Under the pieces are notes generated by a model. That model saw nothing but the letters and a program-made list of their open reading frames with translations. It ran no database searches and was not told the DNA's origin. DNA of 43,818 bases from contig MSHD01000034.1 of assembly GCA_001941045.1 (NCBI GenBank), positions 1-43,818 on the forward strand, in the 5' to 3' direction. The first letter of the stretch is position 1, and each line of letters opens with the position of its first letter. The DNA is from Lachnospiraceae bacterium Zagget2 (GTDB lineage: Bacteria; Bacillota; Clostridia; Lachnospirales; Lachnospiraceae). A program made the translations under genes and the position numbers. Positions 1-7,739 of this stretch are shown here, one piece after another.

Positions 1-6
1 GAACAT
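1..6 (-). CDS. Start of an unknown gene leaving the left edge
   Basis: On the minus strand an AGGAGG ribosome binding site (positions 15-20) is followed after eight bases by an ATG at position 6. Only two codons are inside the window, so no product can be named. It would be transcribed in the same direction as the GNAT gene. Confidence 0.4.
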
Positions 7-65
7 AATGAGTTCCTCCTAAAAAATATTTGGCCTGACTGTCGGTAGGTGCCCACCCGTTTATA

Positions 66-87
66 TTTGAAAGCATAGCTTTTCAAA
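66..87. repeat. Near-perfect inverted repeat in a leader
   Basis: TTTGAAAGC and GCTTTTCAAA form a stem with one bulge and a tiny loop, between the GNAT stop codon and the start of the gene that leaves the left edge. There is no T-run, so a terminator is unlikely; an operator or an mRNA leader hairpin is possible. Confidence 0.4.
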
Positions 88-132
88 TTTCGATTTGTAA
101 TTAGCTTGGCTCCGGAGAATCCTTCCAAGCTC

Positions 133-777
133 TCAGCAAGGGGCTTTCACTCTGCGAACCATTTTTTCATATTTGTTTTGCGTTGGAGTCCCTTTCACAA
201 TTTCTTTGGGCGGAAATAATTTGTCGAATTGTTCCGCTTTTGCCACATCGACATCATAAATTTCATCTTCATAATATCGTCCGCTGACTCCAAGAAGCGC
301 ATCTTCGTAAAGCTCGCAGACATGAAGTGCGTCCGCATACATATTTTCACTGTTGCGAATATCATAGACTTGAGCAGCGGCAAATCCCTGTCGGGTATAG
401 TAATCAGGATCGCCGCAAAGCAAAATCGCACGACATCCAAGCTGCCTCGCGATTTCTTTTGACCTTGCAATCATTTTTCCACCAATTCCCTGTCTCTGAG
501 AATCCGGCAGGACACCAATCGGACCGAGAGACACGACATCAAATACTGCTCCATCGTCTCTCTTTATATACGATTTCAGTGACATTACGTTTCCGACTAT
601 TCTGGTCCCATCGACAGCGACAAGGTCAAGCTCCGGGATAAACGCGGGGCAGTCCCGCATGATATGGATGAGATAATGGTCATTGCATCCTGGTGTATAG
701 TGATTCCAGAAGGCTTCCCGAATTACATTTTCCGTTTCCCGGTATTCATCTGGCTTTTCATTTCTTATGATAATCAT
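133..777 (-). CDS. GNAT family N-acetyltransferase
   Basis: The 214-residue product is a GNAT acetyltransferase that would move an acetyl group from acetyl-CoA to an amine; the substrate is not predictable. The acetyl-CoA loop is visible at residues 91-102 (the stretch around QRQGIGGKM), preceded by the beta-4 strand VVSLGPIGVL. A later GDPDYYTRQGF segment is typical of YhbS-like members of the family. The C-terminal 60 residues go beyond the compact fold. The ATG has GGAG four bases upstream. It follows a small unknown gene by 33 bp in the same direction. Confidence 0.85.
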   Translation of the reverse strand: MIIIRNEKPDEYRETENVIREAFWNHYTPGCNDHYLIHIMRDCPAFIPELDLVAVDGTRIVGNVMSLKSYIKRDDGAVFDVVSLGPIGVLPDSQRQGIGGKMIARSKEIARQLGCRAILLCGDPDYYTRQGFAAAQVYDIRNSENMYADALHVCELYEDALLGVSGRYYEDEIYDVDVAKAEQFDKLFPPKEIVKGTPTQNKYEKMVRRVKAPC

Positions 778-810
778 GATTCTCCACTCATATTCCGATC
801 TCAGCGCCTA

Positions 811-1146
811 TTACTTCAAAAGGAAAAATCCACAAACATCATTACTGAATTCGCCCGCTGCAAACTCATGCTCTTCCCCTTTGATATCAACAGTATAAAC
901 CGGGAAACTGTACTTCTGATTGTAGCGAGGATCACATACTTCTGCTTTCTGCCCCGTTCTATTCCATTGATAGTCAAATATATTGACGCCAAACAAAATT
1001 GTGTTTCCGGCAAAACCTGTTATTTCATGCTGCCATGTTTTCTGTTTCCGCGTTTTCATGGTACACGAACCATTCCCTTCCGCAATATTCCGATTTTGCA
1101 GTCTGTTGAGTATCGCTGATACAGGTGAATAAGCATCCAGCTTCAC
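811..1146 (-). CDS. Hypothetical protein, start uncertain
   Basis: An open frame of 111 codons beginning at a GTG without a visible ribosome binding site. The part from the internal ATG at codon 30 (MKTRKQ) looks most protein-like and ends in an aromatic and acidic stretch (HEFAAGEFSNDVCGFF). I do not recognise a family. It sits between the thioesterase and the GNAT gene on the same strand. The weak start suggests that the gene is either shorter or a decayed remnant. Confidence 0.5.
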   Translation of the reverse strand: MKLDAYSPVSAILNRLQNRNIAEGNGSCTMKTRKQKTWQHEITGFAGNTILFGVNIFDYQWNRTGQKAEVCDPRYNQKYSFPVYTVDIKGEEHEFAAGEFSNDVCGFFLLK

Positions 1147-1162
1147 ATAGACAAAAGCTGAA

Positions 1163-1903
1163 TTATGTAATTACCTCTGTCTTCAGCATTCCCTGCACTG
1201 CGACGGAACCATTATCCTTCATTCCCAACAGCCAGACGCATTCTTCCGCTTCCTGCGCATACACAAGGATCTTCTCTTTTTCAAAGCATTGGTTCACATA
1301 ATGTATCTCCATATCCGTTACCATATAATCCCTGTAAAACTGGCTTCCAAACGCATTCAGCAACAGGTCAACATATTTCAGGTTTGTCATATGTCCCGAC
1401 TTGTCAAGGTCCGCGTAGTGAACCGTATGCGTGTAGCGGTACTTCATGCCATCCGCTGTTTTTGGCATCTTTCTCAGGAACGGCTCCAACTCGGCCAGAC
1501 GTCTTTCTTCCATATTCTGAGGGAAATCTACCGCCGCCGGCCTTGCCAGCCGCCTCTTTTTCATATCATAGAAGCAGCTTTCTACTCTGCCGGAAGCATA
1601 CACCTCCCCATCCCTCGTGACCACGAAGCCATGATGAAACAGGGCGGGGGAACTGGTTTTCTCCAGCCAGGTCTCCATATGCAGTGGAGCCGTATAATCC
1701 GCCTGCCTTTCCAGATGCATCCTGTATTTTGTATAAATGCCGCAAATGCCATACTCCTCCGGCAGCGTGTCATTGCCCTTGCCGAGATTATGCATATAAT
1801 AAGTTGCCATATCCTGGAAATAATACAGGTATCCCCTTATTCCAATCAATCCATTTGCCTCTGCATCCCGGTACATCGGCAGATAGTCTCTTTCAAGCAC
1901 CAT
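1163..1903 (-). CDS. Acyl-ACP thioesterase (FatA/FatB-like)
   Basis: The 246-residue product matches the bacterial acyl-ACP thioesterase family (PF01643), a tandem double hotdog fold that hydrolyses acyl-ACP to free fatty acid and ACP. The first hotdog spans about residues 1-130. The second opens with the motif DLDKSGHMTNLKYVD near residue 165, equivalent to the conserved D-x-N-x-H-x-N-x-K-Y region of FatA/FatB. The start has AAGGAGATG upstream. The chromosomal fatty acid cluster is more than 30 kb away. Free fatty acid release for membrane remodelling or export is inferred; chain length cannot be predicted. Confidence 0.88.
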   Translation of the reverse strand: MVLERDYLPMYRDAEANGLIGIRGYLYYFQDMATYYMHNLGKGNDTLPEEYGICGIYTKYRMHLERQADYTAPLHMETWLEKTSSPALFHHGFVVTRDGEVYASGRVESCFYDMKKRRLARPAAVDFPQNMEERRLAELEPFLRKMPKTADGMKYRYTHTVHYADLDKSGHMTNLKYVDLLLNAFGSQFYRDYMVTDMEIHYVNQCFEKEKILVYAQEAEECVWLLGMKDNGSVAVQGMLKTEVIT

Positions 1904-1968
1904 CTTCCCATCTCCTTTCGTCTTCTGGTGCTTTCAAGCTCCGAATTAGCCTTCTTTTGATTATGTAA

Positions 1969-2607
1969 TCATTTTCCCGACAATTTCCTGTTTTTCGGCT
2001 GAAGAACCACTACCTGCGCTCGCAACGCGGAGGCCGTCTCGATCTCACTGCCCGGAATCGTCGTGACACTGTCCATAAGTTCCGTAAACTCGTCCACCGT
2101 TCCGATCACATCATAACCATACTGATCCCGATCGCTCCGGTAATGCATCGGGATCACAATCCGGGGCTTCAGCCTCCGGACAAGTTCCGCAGCCTGCCGT
2201 GCGTCGATCGTGTAAAAACCTCCAACCGGAATCATCACAGCGTCCAGATTCCGCAGCTTCTGCAGCTGATCCGGCATCAGCTCACAGCCAAGGTCGCCCA
2301 GATGCGCGATCCGGTTCTCCCCATCGTCGATAATAAAAATCTGATTGTTCCCCCGTTTCGCGCCCTTCACTTCATCATGCCAGGTACTGACCTTTTCAAT
2401 GGAGAACGGCATTTTCGTCCTGCCGCTCAATGTCACGCCGCCGCGGAAATTATGATCTGCATGCTCATGGCTGCAAAGCACCAGATCGGCGTTTTCCCGC
2501 ACCGGCTTAAGCCCCGGAACGCTCCCGTCCTCATAGGGATCAACAACGATCGCGTAATCCTCTTTTTCAATTTTAAAACAGGAATGTCCAATCCATGTAA
2601 TCTTCAT
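1969..2607 (-). CDS. MBL-fold metal-dependent hydrolase (UlaG/UPF0173-like)
   Basis: The 212-residue product has the metallo-beta-lactamase hallmark SHEHADH at residues 46-52, a later GDLG and a C-terminal PMHY, which supply the metal ligands. It begins MKITWIGHSC, typical of the UlaG-like branch (PF13483), which includes lactonases and many uncharacterised hydrolases. The ATG follows AAGGAGC. It stands alone between the CAP-domain lipoprotein and the thioesterase, so context does not identify a substrate. Confidence 0.85.
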   Translation of the reverse strand: MKITWIGHSCFKIEKEDYAIVVDPYEDGSVPGLKPVRENADLVLCSHEHADHNFRGGVTLSGRTKMPFSIEKVSTWHDEVKGAKRGNNQIFIIDDGENRIAHLGDLGCELMPDQLQKLRNLDAVMIPVGGFYTIDARQAAELVRRLKPRIVIPMHYRSDRDQYGYDVIGTVDEFTELMDSVTTIPGSEIETASALRAQVVVLQPKNRKLSGK

Positions 2608-2680
2608 CTGCTCTGCTCCTTTTTTCTTATTCTATCAGGAATTATCCGTTTATAAAAGAGTCTTTTACAGCGGTAATGCC

Positions 2681-3556
2681 CTATATTCCAAACATCACCA
2701 CTACATAGTACATATTCCCTGCCCTGCAGACCGCCGCGGCGGCGCGTCCATTGTACTGGGACAGCATGGCGCTCCGATGCGTTGCGGAATTATAAAAGGC
2801 GTCATACCAAGCAGCCACGTTGCTGCTCGTAGAGCTCTGGATAATCTCGCCGGTGCAATTCCGCATCCCGGAATGGGACAAATCTGTTACCAGCTCCTGC
2901 GCTCTCTCCAGAGCAGTCTCTTCCATAGAGCTGTCCCAGGTAAGCTCACTGAGCCCGGCTTCGCTGCGCTTTCCATTCAGGTAATCGACAAAGTCCTTCG
3001 ATAATTCGACCGTCGTCTCCGTGCTCTCACTGCTTCCCTGCCCGGAAACGGCTGCCGAGGTATCCGCTCCATAATAGCTCTCATACGCGGCTTCATATTC
3101 ACTCATCATCTGGTTGTACCGTTCGATGTCCCCCTGAAGGTATACCACATACATCTCATCATAAGTATAGGGCGGTGTAAAGCTGGACGCGGAGACAGTG
3201 GCGGCAACGGCGCCTGACTCTACCGTGCTGGATACTTCTTCCGCCTCTGCAGAAACGGCTGCCTCACTGCCCTCTGTTTGGGTGGACTCTGTCGCGTTCT
3301 GTGTTTCTTCCACAGACTCGCCTACCCCGGCTTCCGGTTCCTCCTCCGAAGATGTCTCATCATCTGTTTCCTCCACGTCGTCGGTGTCCGGTTCAGCGGC
3401 CTCGACCTCTTCTTCGCTTTCATCTTCCAAAATTTCCTCCGACGCAGAGGCATCTTCTGCCTGCACAGTCTGTCCTTCCGTCTCCCCGCTGCAGCCGATC
3501 AGCACCATTGCCGTCATACTGCAGGCCAGCATTGCCATCAAGATTCTCCTCTTCAA
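2681..3556 (-). CDS. CAP-domain lipoprotein with long acidic stalk
   Basis: The product begins with a basic n-region, a hydrophobic core and a lipobox ending LIGC, so it is probably anchored outside the membrane. Residues about 30-120 are a low-complexity stretch very rich in Glu, Asp, Ser and Thr. From about residue 188 to the end there is a CAP/SCP domain (PF00188), recognisable by LNGKRSEAGLSELTWD, the helix ETALERAQEL, and the AWYDAFYNSATHRSAML region. The start chosen is a TTG at 3556, because it keeps the positive charges of the signal and has GGAGGGGAG upstream; an ATG lies six codons in. It overlaps the DUF2325 gene and is the last gene of the SOS-box operon. Confidence 0.82.
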   Translation of the reverse strand: MKRRILMAMLACSMTAMVLIGCSGETEGQTVQAEDASASEEILEDESEEEVEAAEPDTDDVEETDDETSSEEEPEAGVGESVEETQNATESTQTEGSEAAVSAEAEEVSSTVESGAVAATVSASSFTPPYTYDEMYVVYLQGDIERYNQMMSEYEAAYESYYGADTSAAVSGQGSSESTETTVELSKDFVDYLNGKRSEAGLSELTWDSSMEETALERAQELVTDLSHSGMRNCTGEIIQSSTSSNVAAWYDAFYNSATHRSAMLSQYNGRAAAAVCRAGNMYYVVVMFGI

Positions 3557-3927
3557 GATTCTCCCCTCCTCTCTTCCGACTCGGTTTCTTCCGCGAGCCC
3601 CGCGTCCACCATCTTCTCATAAATTTCATGTTCCAAAAGTTCCATCGAAGTCACCGGGCTTATGTAAGCACAGGGAATCTTCTTTGCCTCCGCGATGCCC
3701 TGCACCTTCGCCGACATGGCATGGCATAGTGAATCATACTTGAACATGACAAGATCCGCGTTTGTGATCATCGCTCCGCAGCTGCTTTTCCGCTCGGAGT
3801 GATAGCAGCGGATGTCCGGATAACGGTTCCGCAGCTTTTTCGTCAGGTTCTGGTTCCCGCCGATCAGGTAGATCTTATGGTGCCTGCTCACCTGCCGGAT
3901 CGTGTCCTGCATCCTGTCTTTCTGCAC
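3553..3927 (-). CDS. DUF2325 domain protein
   Basis: The 124-residue product has the DUF2325 (PF10087) pattern: an opening strand IYLIGGNQNL, a mid-region ITNADLVMFK, and a helix-rich second half. The family is a small Rossmann-like fold of unknown function. A second, clearly distinct DUF2325 protein is encoded at 39446-39727. The GTG start has AGGAGG nine bases upstream and directly follows the stop of the previous gene. Its own stop overlaps the lipoprotein start, so the genes are translationally coupled. Confidence 0.7.
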   Translation of the reverse strand: MQKDRMQDTIRQVSRHHKIYLIGGNQNLTKKLRNRYPDIRCYHSERKSSCGAMITNADLVMFKYDSLCHAMSAKVQGIAEAKKIPCAYISPVTSMELLEHEIYEKMVDAGLAEETESEERRGES

Positions 3928-4284
3928 TCATCCACACCTCCTGACGCCGCCCCAGCGATACGAGGTATAGCCGTCTGGCAGGGTCTTACTCCACTCATAG
4001 GAAGCACCCGGCCGGTTCTCTTTTACCAGGTACATTCCTCTGCATTGAAGAAGCTCCTCCTTCTCCCGGAACAGGAATTTCGCATTCTGATAGTCGAGCC
4101 TTCCATCCTCATAACGGATGACTGCCATCAGAAATGTAGGGTTGCTGTGCATGTCGCCCCCGCTTCGGGATCGGATCAGGCGCTCGATCCACGCCTGCCG
4201 GAATGCCTGCTTCCCATCCATCCCTGTATCAATTACCCATACGCTGTCTCCAACTCTCCAATCTCTTACGTCTCTCAGCTTCAT
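3928..4284 (-). CDS. Hypothetical protein in SOS-box operon
   Basis: A 118-residue soluble protein that I do not recognise. The ATG at 4284 overlaps the stop of the upstream gene (ATGA) and has GGAGGAGAG before it; the longer frame to 4311 is therefore unlikely. The sequence starts MKLRDVRDWRVGDSVWVID, which resembles the first strands of a small beta-barrel, and it is rich in Arg and Trp. It lies between the 251-residue unknown protein and DUF2325, in one tightly packed operon. Confidence 0.7.
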   Translation of the reverse strand: MKLRDVRDWRVGDSVWVIDTGMDGKQAFRQAWIERLIRSRSGGDMHSNPTFLMAVIRYEDGRLDYQNAKFLFREKEELLQCRGMYLVKENRPGASYEWSKTLPDGYTSYRWGGVRRCG

Positions 4285-5036
4285 ATCTCTCCTCCTCGCT
4301 TTCTCACCCATTTTCGGTATTTGACGCTGTTCCCTGCGATCTCCATGTCCGCCCCCAGCGGCAGTGCTTTCAGCTTCTTTCGATAGTAGTGCACATAATG
4401 CGGCAGTCCTGTCTTCTGGAAATCATAGCAGAACAGGTGCATCTCGTCTGACCCTGTCTCTTCCCACTCCTGTTCCTCCAGATAGACCCGCGGCTTTCCC
4501 GGAATCACCCTGTCCCAGTCATGCGGCACATCGGACTTCAGAAGGTAGCAGTTCCCGGCGTCTTCCGGTTTTTCAAACTCCACGGCGTACAGCATGCTTG
4601 TCGCCGCCACATCATAATCCCAGATCACCCGGACGGTCTCAATCTCCTTCAGCTCCTCATAGGACTTCATGTGGATGACCAGGCCGATATCCGTCACCTT
4701 CTTGCCCGCTTCAATCCGCAGAAGCTGCTGTGCGAAATTAAGCGGCGTCATACCCGGCGGGATGCGCTTTGCCCCATACCGGCTTCCGGCAATCGCCGTC
4801 CCCCGATGCTGGAACGGGTGGACCGGAACCGTATAAAGTGCTGTCCGCTCTTCCTGGTTTCTTTCATAAAGATCGACCATACAGGTTACCTCCGCTTCCT
4901 TCTCATCCCGTATCACCTGATCGAGCGCGATGATCGACTGGATGATGAGGAAGACATCCCTGCCAAGATCCGCCCTCGGATACATTTCCTGTACGACCTC
5001 ATGAATATACATCCTGTGCATTTCCTGTTCTGTCAT
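4281..5036 (-). CDS. Hypothetical protein, first gene of SOS-box operon
   Basis: A 251-residue soluble protein with no motif I can assign. The N-terminal 50 residues are helical and acidic; the middle has alternating strands (VTDIGLVIHMKSYEE, ETVRVIWDYDVAA) that suggest an alpha/beta domain; the C-terminus is basic. It is the first gene after a promoter that carries a perfect LexA box in its initially transcribed region, so it should respond to DNA damage if the host LexA recognises that box. The three genes behind it overlap or abut. Confidence 0.72.
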   Translation of the reverse strand: MTEQEMHRMYIHEVVQEMYPRADLGRDVFLIIQSIIALDQVIRDEKEAEVTCMVDLYERNQEERTALYTVPVHPFQHRGTAIAGSRYGAKRIPPGMTPLNFAQQLLRIEAGKKVTDIGLVIHMKSYEELKEIETVRVIWDYDVAATSMLYAVEFEKPEDAGNCYLLKSDVPHDWDRVIPGKPRVYLEEQEWEETGSDEMHLFCYDFQKTGLPHYVHYYRKKLKALPLGADMEIAGNSVKYRKWVRKRGGEI

Positions 5037-5101
5037 TCCTGCAAATTCCTTTCTACAAAATAATTATTATGGCTGAAAGGAACCTGTCTTCTCTCAAGGT
5101 G

Positions 5102-5115
5102 CGAACTTCTGTTCG
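5102..5115. promoter_or_regulatory. SOS box (LexA operator)
   Basis: CGAAC-TTCT-GTTCG is an exact match to the Gram-positive LexA consensus CGAAC-N4-GTTCG. It lies about 8-21 bases downstream of the start point predicted from the promoter at 5129-5158, a position suited to repression. Confidence 0.85.
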
Positions 5116-5128
5116 ATTTTGTACCAGC

Positions 5129-5158
5129 ATTGTAAATGCCGCACGCGCTGAAAGTCAA
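5129..5158 (-). promoter_or_regulatory. Promoter of the SOS-box operon
   Basis: On the minus strand TTGACT (5153-5158) is followed by TACAAT (5129-5134) with an 18-bp spacer, or by TTACAA with 17 bp. It lies in the 182-bp gap upstream of the gene starting at 5036 and just upstream of the LexA box. Confidence 0.65.
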
Positions 5159-5218
5159 TGGATTTTATAGAAATTTAATCACTTTTCAGGCGTTCCTCAG
5201 TTTCGAGAAAATTTCCTT

Positions 5219-6361
5219 TCAGTCTTTCACCGGGAGAATGTCGAAAGCCGACAGTTTCTCACTAAAAATTCGCTCCAGCGTTTCCCTGTACTCTGCATAG
5301 CCAAGCAGCCGGAACGCTTTCTTCTGTTCCATCAGGAAGTGGAGTTTCTGAAGCTCCAGCTGGTCAATCTGGTAGAGGTCAACCTCTTCACCCCCGGCAG
5401 TTTCCCCGCCAAATTCCGCACGCTGCATCCGGCTTATCTCCCGTGCTGCCGCGTCCAGCGGAATGTAATGGATTTTCCAGAAGAACTCCGCGTTCTCACA
5501 GCAGAGCAGGCGCGCGCTGCGGTAAGCCACCCTTTTCCTTGTCTCCTCCGTGGGCGCTTCCTTTGTGTTGCCCCACAAAAGCGGCAGGATGCCGTTCATA
5601 TCCTTGCCAAACACAATCGCCTCAATCTCCACATCTCTTAGCTTCAGCTCGGCAGAATATTTTAATAGCAGCTGGCGGACGCCGATCACGCAGTTCCTCT
5701 CGCAGCTTTCGCTCCAGCGCATCATCCGTTCCATGACGTTATAGCAGAGGTATACCCGATCTCGCAGGATCAGAATCCCGCAAAATCGGCCCATCCGCAA
5801 AAGGTCAAGGTATCCCAGCATGGCCGCCGCCCTGCGCACCTCGGCGGATTCAAAATAGACGCCTTCCGAAAACAGGGTTTCCGCATCATATTTTTTCAGC
5901 TTCCCCTCCCTGTTATAGCTCCACGCCTCCCTTTTCTCCTCCGCCATGCCAGTACCCCGCAGCCGCAGCAGATCGGCAAACGATGGTCGCTCATCCGGCC
6001 ATTCCCGGAAGCCGTATCTGGCCAGCCTCTGCAGGACTTCCGCGTCCCGCACCTGTTCCCGGATCTGTTTTCGATAAAACCGATGACGCCGGTAGTTCTC
6101 TGCATTGACCAGATAACGCCCATCCGTCTCCTTCAGGAGGGTAAAGCCCCGCTCCGTCAGATAACAGTACCTGCGCCGCAGGAAGCTCTGATATGCAATA
6201 TAGCCATCCCTTTCCAGCTCCTGCATCGCCCGGCACACATACCGGTAGTTCCAGTCCAGCATGCTCCTGTCTGTCAGAAGCTTTCGCGGAAGGATCTTCG
6301 CAAAATAAAGTTCCCGCAAAACCATCAGCTTAAAGGAGCCGTCCCGCAGCTTTTCCGCCAT
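5219..6361 (-). CDS. Winged-helix-like protein of the conjugative element
   Basis: A 380-residue protein. The first 80 residues read like a winged helix: helices LMVLRELYFAKILPRKLL and YVCRAMQELERDGYIAY, then a wing and YCYLTERGFTLLKE. This layout recalls replication-relaxation type proteins (PF13814) of Firmicute mobile elements, but I cannot confirm membership. The remainder is unassigned and very rich in Arg, Glu and Leu. It lies just before the SOS-controlled operon and downstream of the VirB4 segment on the same strand. A role in DNA processing or regulation of the element is inferred. Confidence 0.6.
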   Translation of the reverse strand: MAEKLRDGSFKLMVLRELYFAKILPRKLLTDRSMLDWNYRYVCRAMQELERDGYIAYQSFLRRRYCYLTERGFTLLKETDGRYLVNAENYRRHRFYRKQIREQVRDAEVLQRLARYGFREWPDERPSFADLLRLRGTGMAEEKREAWSYNREGKLKKYDAETLFSEGVYFESAEVRRAAAMLGYLDLLRMGRFCGILILRDRVYLCYNVMERMMRWSESCERNCVIGVRQLLLKYSAELKLRDVEIEAIVFGKDMNGILPLLWGNTKEAPTEETRKRVAYRSARLLCCENAEFFWKIHYIPLDAAAREISRMQRAEFGGETAGGEEVDLYQIDQLELQKLHFLMEQKKAFRLLGYAEYRETLERIFSEKLSAFDILPVKD

Positions 6362-6387
6362 ATCCTGTCACCCTCTCTTAAGACCCC

Positions 6388-6516
6388 CTAAAGCCCCTCC
6401 GCAAAGTTTTCCGTTATCCCAGGAAAAGAATAGTCCGGATAACCGGTCTCAAAGAAGCCCTGTATTTCCGGCACTTTCCCGCTTCCCTCACGGTGGAATT
6501 TCTGTACTTTTCCCAT
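6388..6516 (-). CDS. Possible small ORF overlapping the end of the upstream gene
   Basis: A 42-codon frame starts at an ATG inside the last codons of the gene ending at 6488, in a different frame, and fills the otherwise empty gap up to the next gene. The composition looks coding (IQGFFETGYPDYSFPG). There is no clear ribosome binding site, so translation would depend on coupling. It could also be the former C-terminus of the upstream gene after a frameshift near a run of A and G. Confidence 0.35.
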   Translation of the reverse strand: MGKVQKFHREGSGKVPEIQGFFETGYPDYSFPGITENFAEGL

Positions 6517-7138
6517 TTTGCAAAAAGTGTACCGTATTCGTAAGGAAATCCGGCAGTCTCTCCTCCTCTACCAGACAGATACAACAGCCCTCATAGTCCC
6601 TGCTTTTCCTGGTGGTAAAGAGGTACTGCACACGGTAGGGATTGTCATCCATGCCGAGCGCCTCGACTACGGCGTCCCCTACCTGATGCGCCTCCGTATT
6701 ATCATTGTCGAAAATCCGTTTTGTCTCTCCTTTTACAAACCGCACATACGCCAGATAAAAGCGCCCTTCCAGCCCGGATGGGACTCCATATAGTTCGCAG
6801 TATGCTGCCACCGCGTCCCGCACGAGAGCTTTCAGGAACCAGCCATCCTCTGCCCGGCGGTTGTAAAGCTCCGGTGTACGGATCACGAGACAGCCGTCTT
6901 CCATGTCTACCTTCACCAGTTCACTGCCCGCAGACTGCGCGGTGCCGCAGCTCCTTTTCCCACGTCCATCCTTCCATCTCTCCCGAAGCGCCATAACGAT
7001 GAGCTCCGCCTGATGCAACATCCTTTCCGTCTCTTTCTCTGTCAGGCGTCCGCTGCCTCCCAGGGCGACCAGCCGCGCAGTCCTCTCGATCCTGGCGGCA
7101 CAGTCCGCGATAAATTCTACTGAAGTTTCATAAGCCAT
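6488..7138 (-). CDS. Hypothetical protein of the conjugative element
   Basis: A 216-residue soluble protein. The first 60 residues form a helical region (FIADCAARIERTARLV, then ERMLHQAELIVMALRERW); the rest alternates strands and helices and ends with a proline pair. I do not recognise the family with confidence; elements of this kind often carry an accessory protein here. It directly follows the 194-residue gene with no gap. A frame that continues past its stop in another register is listed separately. Confidence 0.6.
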   Translation of the reverse strand: MAYETSVEFIADCAARIERTARLVALGGSGRLTEKETERMLHQAELIVMALRERWKDGRGKRSCGTAQSAGSELVKVDMEDGCLVIRTPELYNRRAEDGWFLKALVRDAVAAYCELYGVPSGLEGRFYLAYVRFVKGETKRIFDNDNTEAHQVGDAVVEALGMDDNPYRVQYLFTTRKSRDYEGCCICLVEEERLPDFLTNTVHFLQNGKSTEIPP

Positions 7139-7723
7139 CTATAAGTCCTCCCATGCATGCGCCACGTCGACCACATCGAGGATCTCAAGCCGGTTCTCCG
7201 GCGGCGCATCCTGCCTGATAGTGACGAGGTAGTAAAAGCCCACCTTTTTCATCCGCTCTTCCCCTTTTGGGTCCTCCAGAAGCGCGATCCGGCAGTCGCA
7301 TTCCTGCTCGTACTCGTTCTTCGGTATTTCCCGCACAAAGCGGCAGACCGCCGTTTCCATATGCCGCGGCACGTAGGCCACCTGGACAAGCTGCTGGTGC
7401 TTGTTGATATAGGACAGCTGGAATGTCTTCTGAAAGCTCAGGATAAAATTCCTGCTGTAGGGCATCGCGTCAAGCAATACCCAGAACAGTTCCATTGCCA
7501 TCCTCTGCTCGCGCGTTATCTCCCTGATCGGAGAAGCCGAGACGTAGACTTCCGTCTCATCCAGATAAAGCTGCCTCGATCGCAGCAGCGCATGGAAAGC
7601 CTTCTCGATCGTCTTTTCCCCATTTCCATATTCATCGAGCGCTCCCGCATACCACAGCACCTGCCCGGTTTCCAGTACCTCGACCTGTGACAGCAAATCC
7701 AAAATTACACTGGAATACTGCAT
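7139..7723 (-). CDS. Hypothetical protein of the conjugative element
   Basis: A 194-residue protein following virB4. The ATG at 7723 has GGGAGG nine bases upstream; the longer frame begins with TTG inside the end of virB4 and is less likely. The sequence has no signal peptide and no membrane segment. The N-terminal third looks like a winged-helix or helical bundle (YSSVILDLLSQVEVLETGQVLW, then IEKAFHALLRSRQLYL), and the C-terminal part is beta-rich. I cannot name the family. The position suggests a cytoplasmic accessory role in transfer. Confidence 0.6.
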   Translation of the reverse strand: MQYSSVILDLLSQVEVLETGQVLWYAGALDEYGNGEKTIEKAFHALLRSRQLYLDETEVYVSASPIREITREQRMAMELFWVLLDAMPYSRNFILSFQKTFQLSYINKHQQLVQVAYVPRHMETAVCRFVREIPKNEYEQECDCRIALLEDPKGEERMKKVGFYYLVTIRQDAPPENRLEILDVVDVAHAWEDL

Positions 7724-7739
7724 ACTCTCTTTCCTCCCT

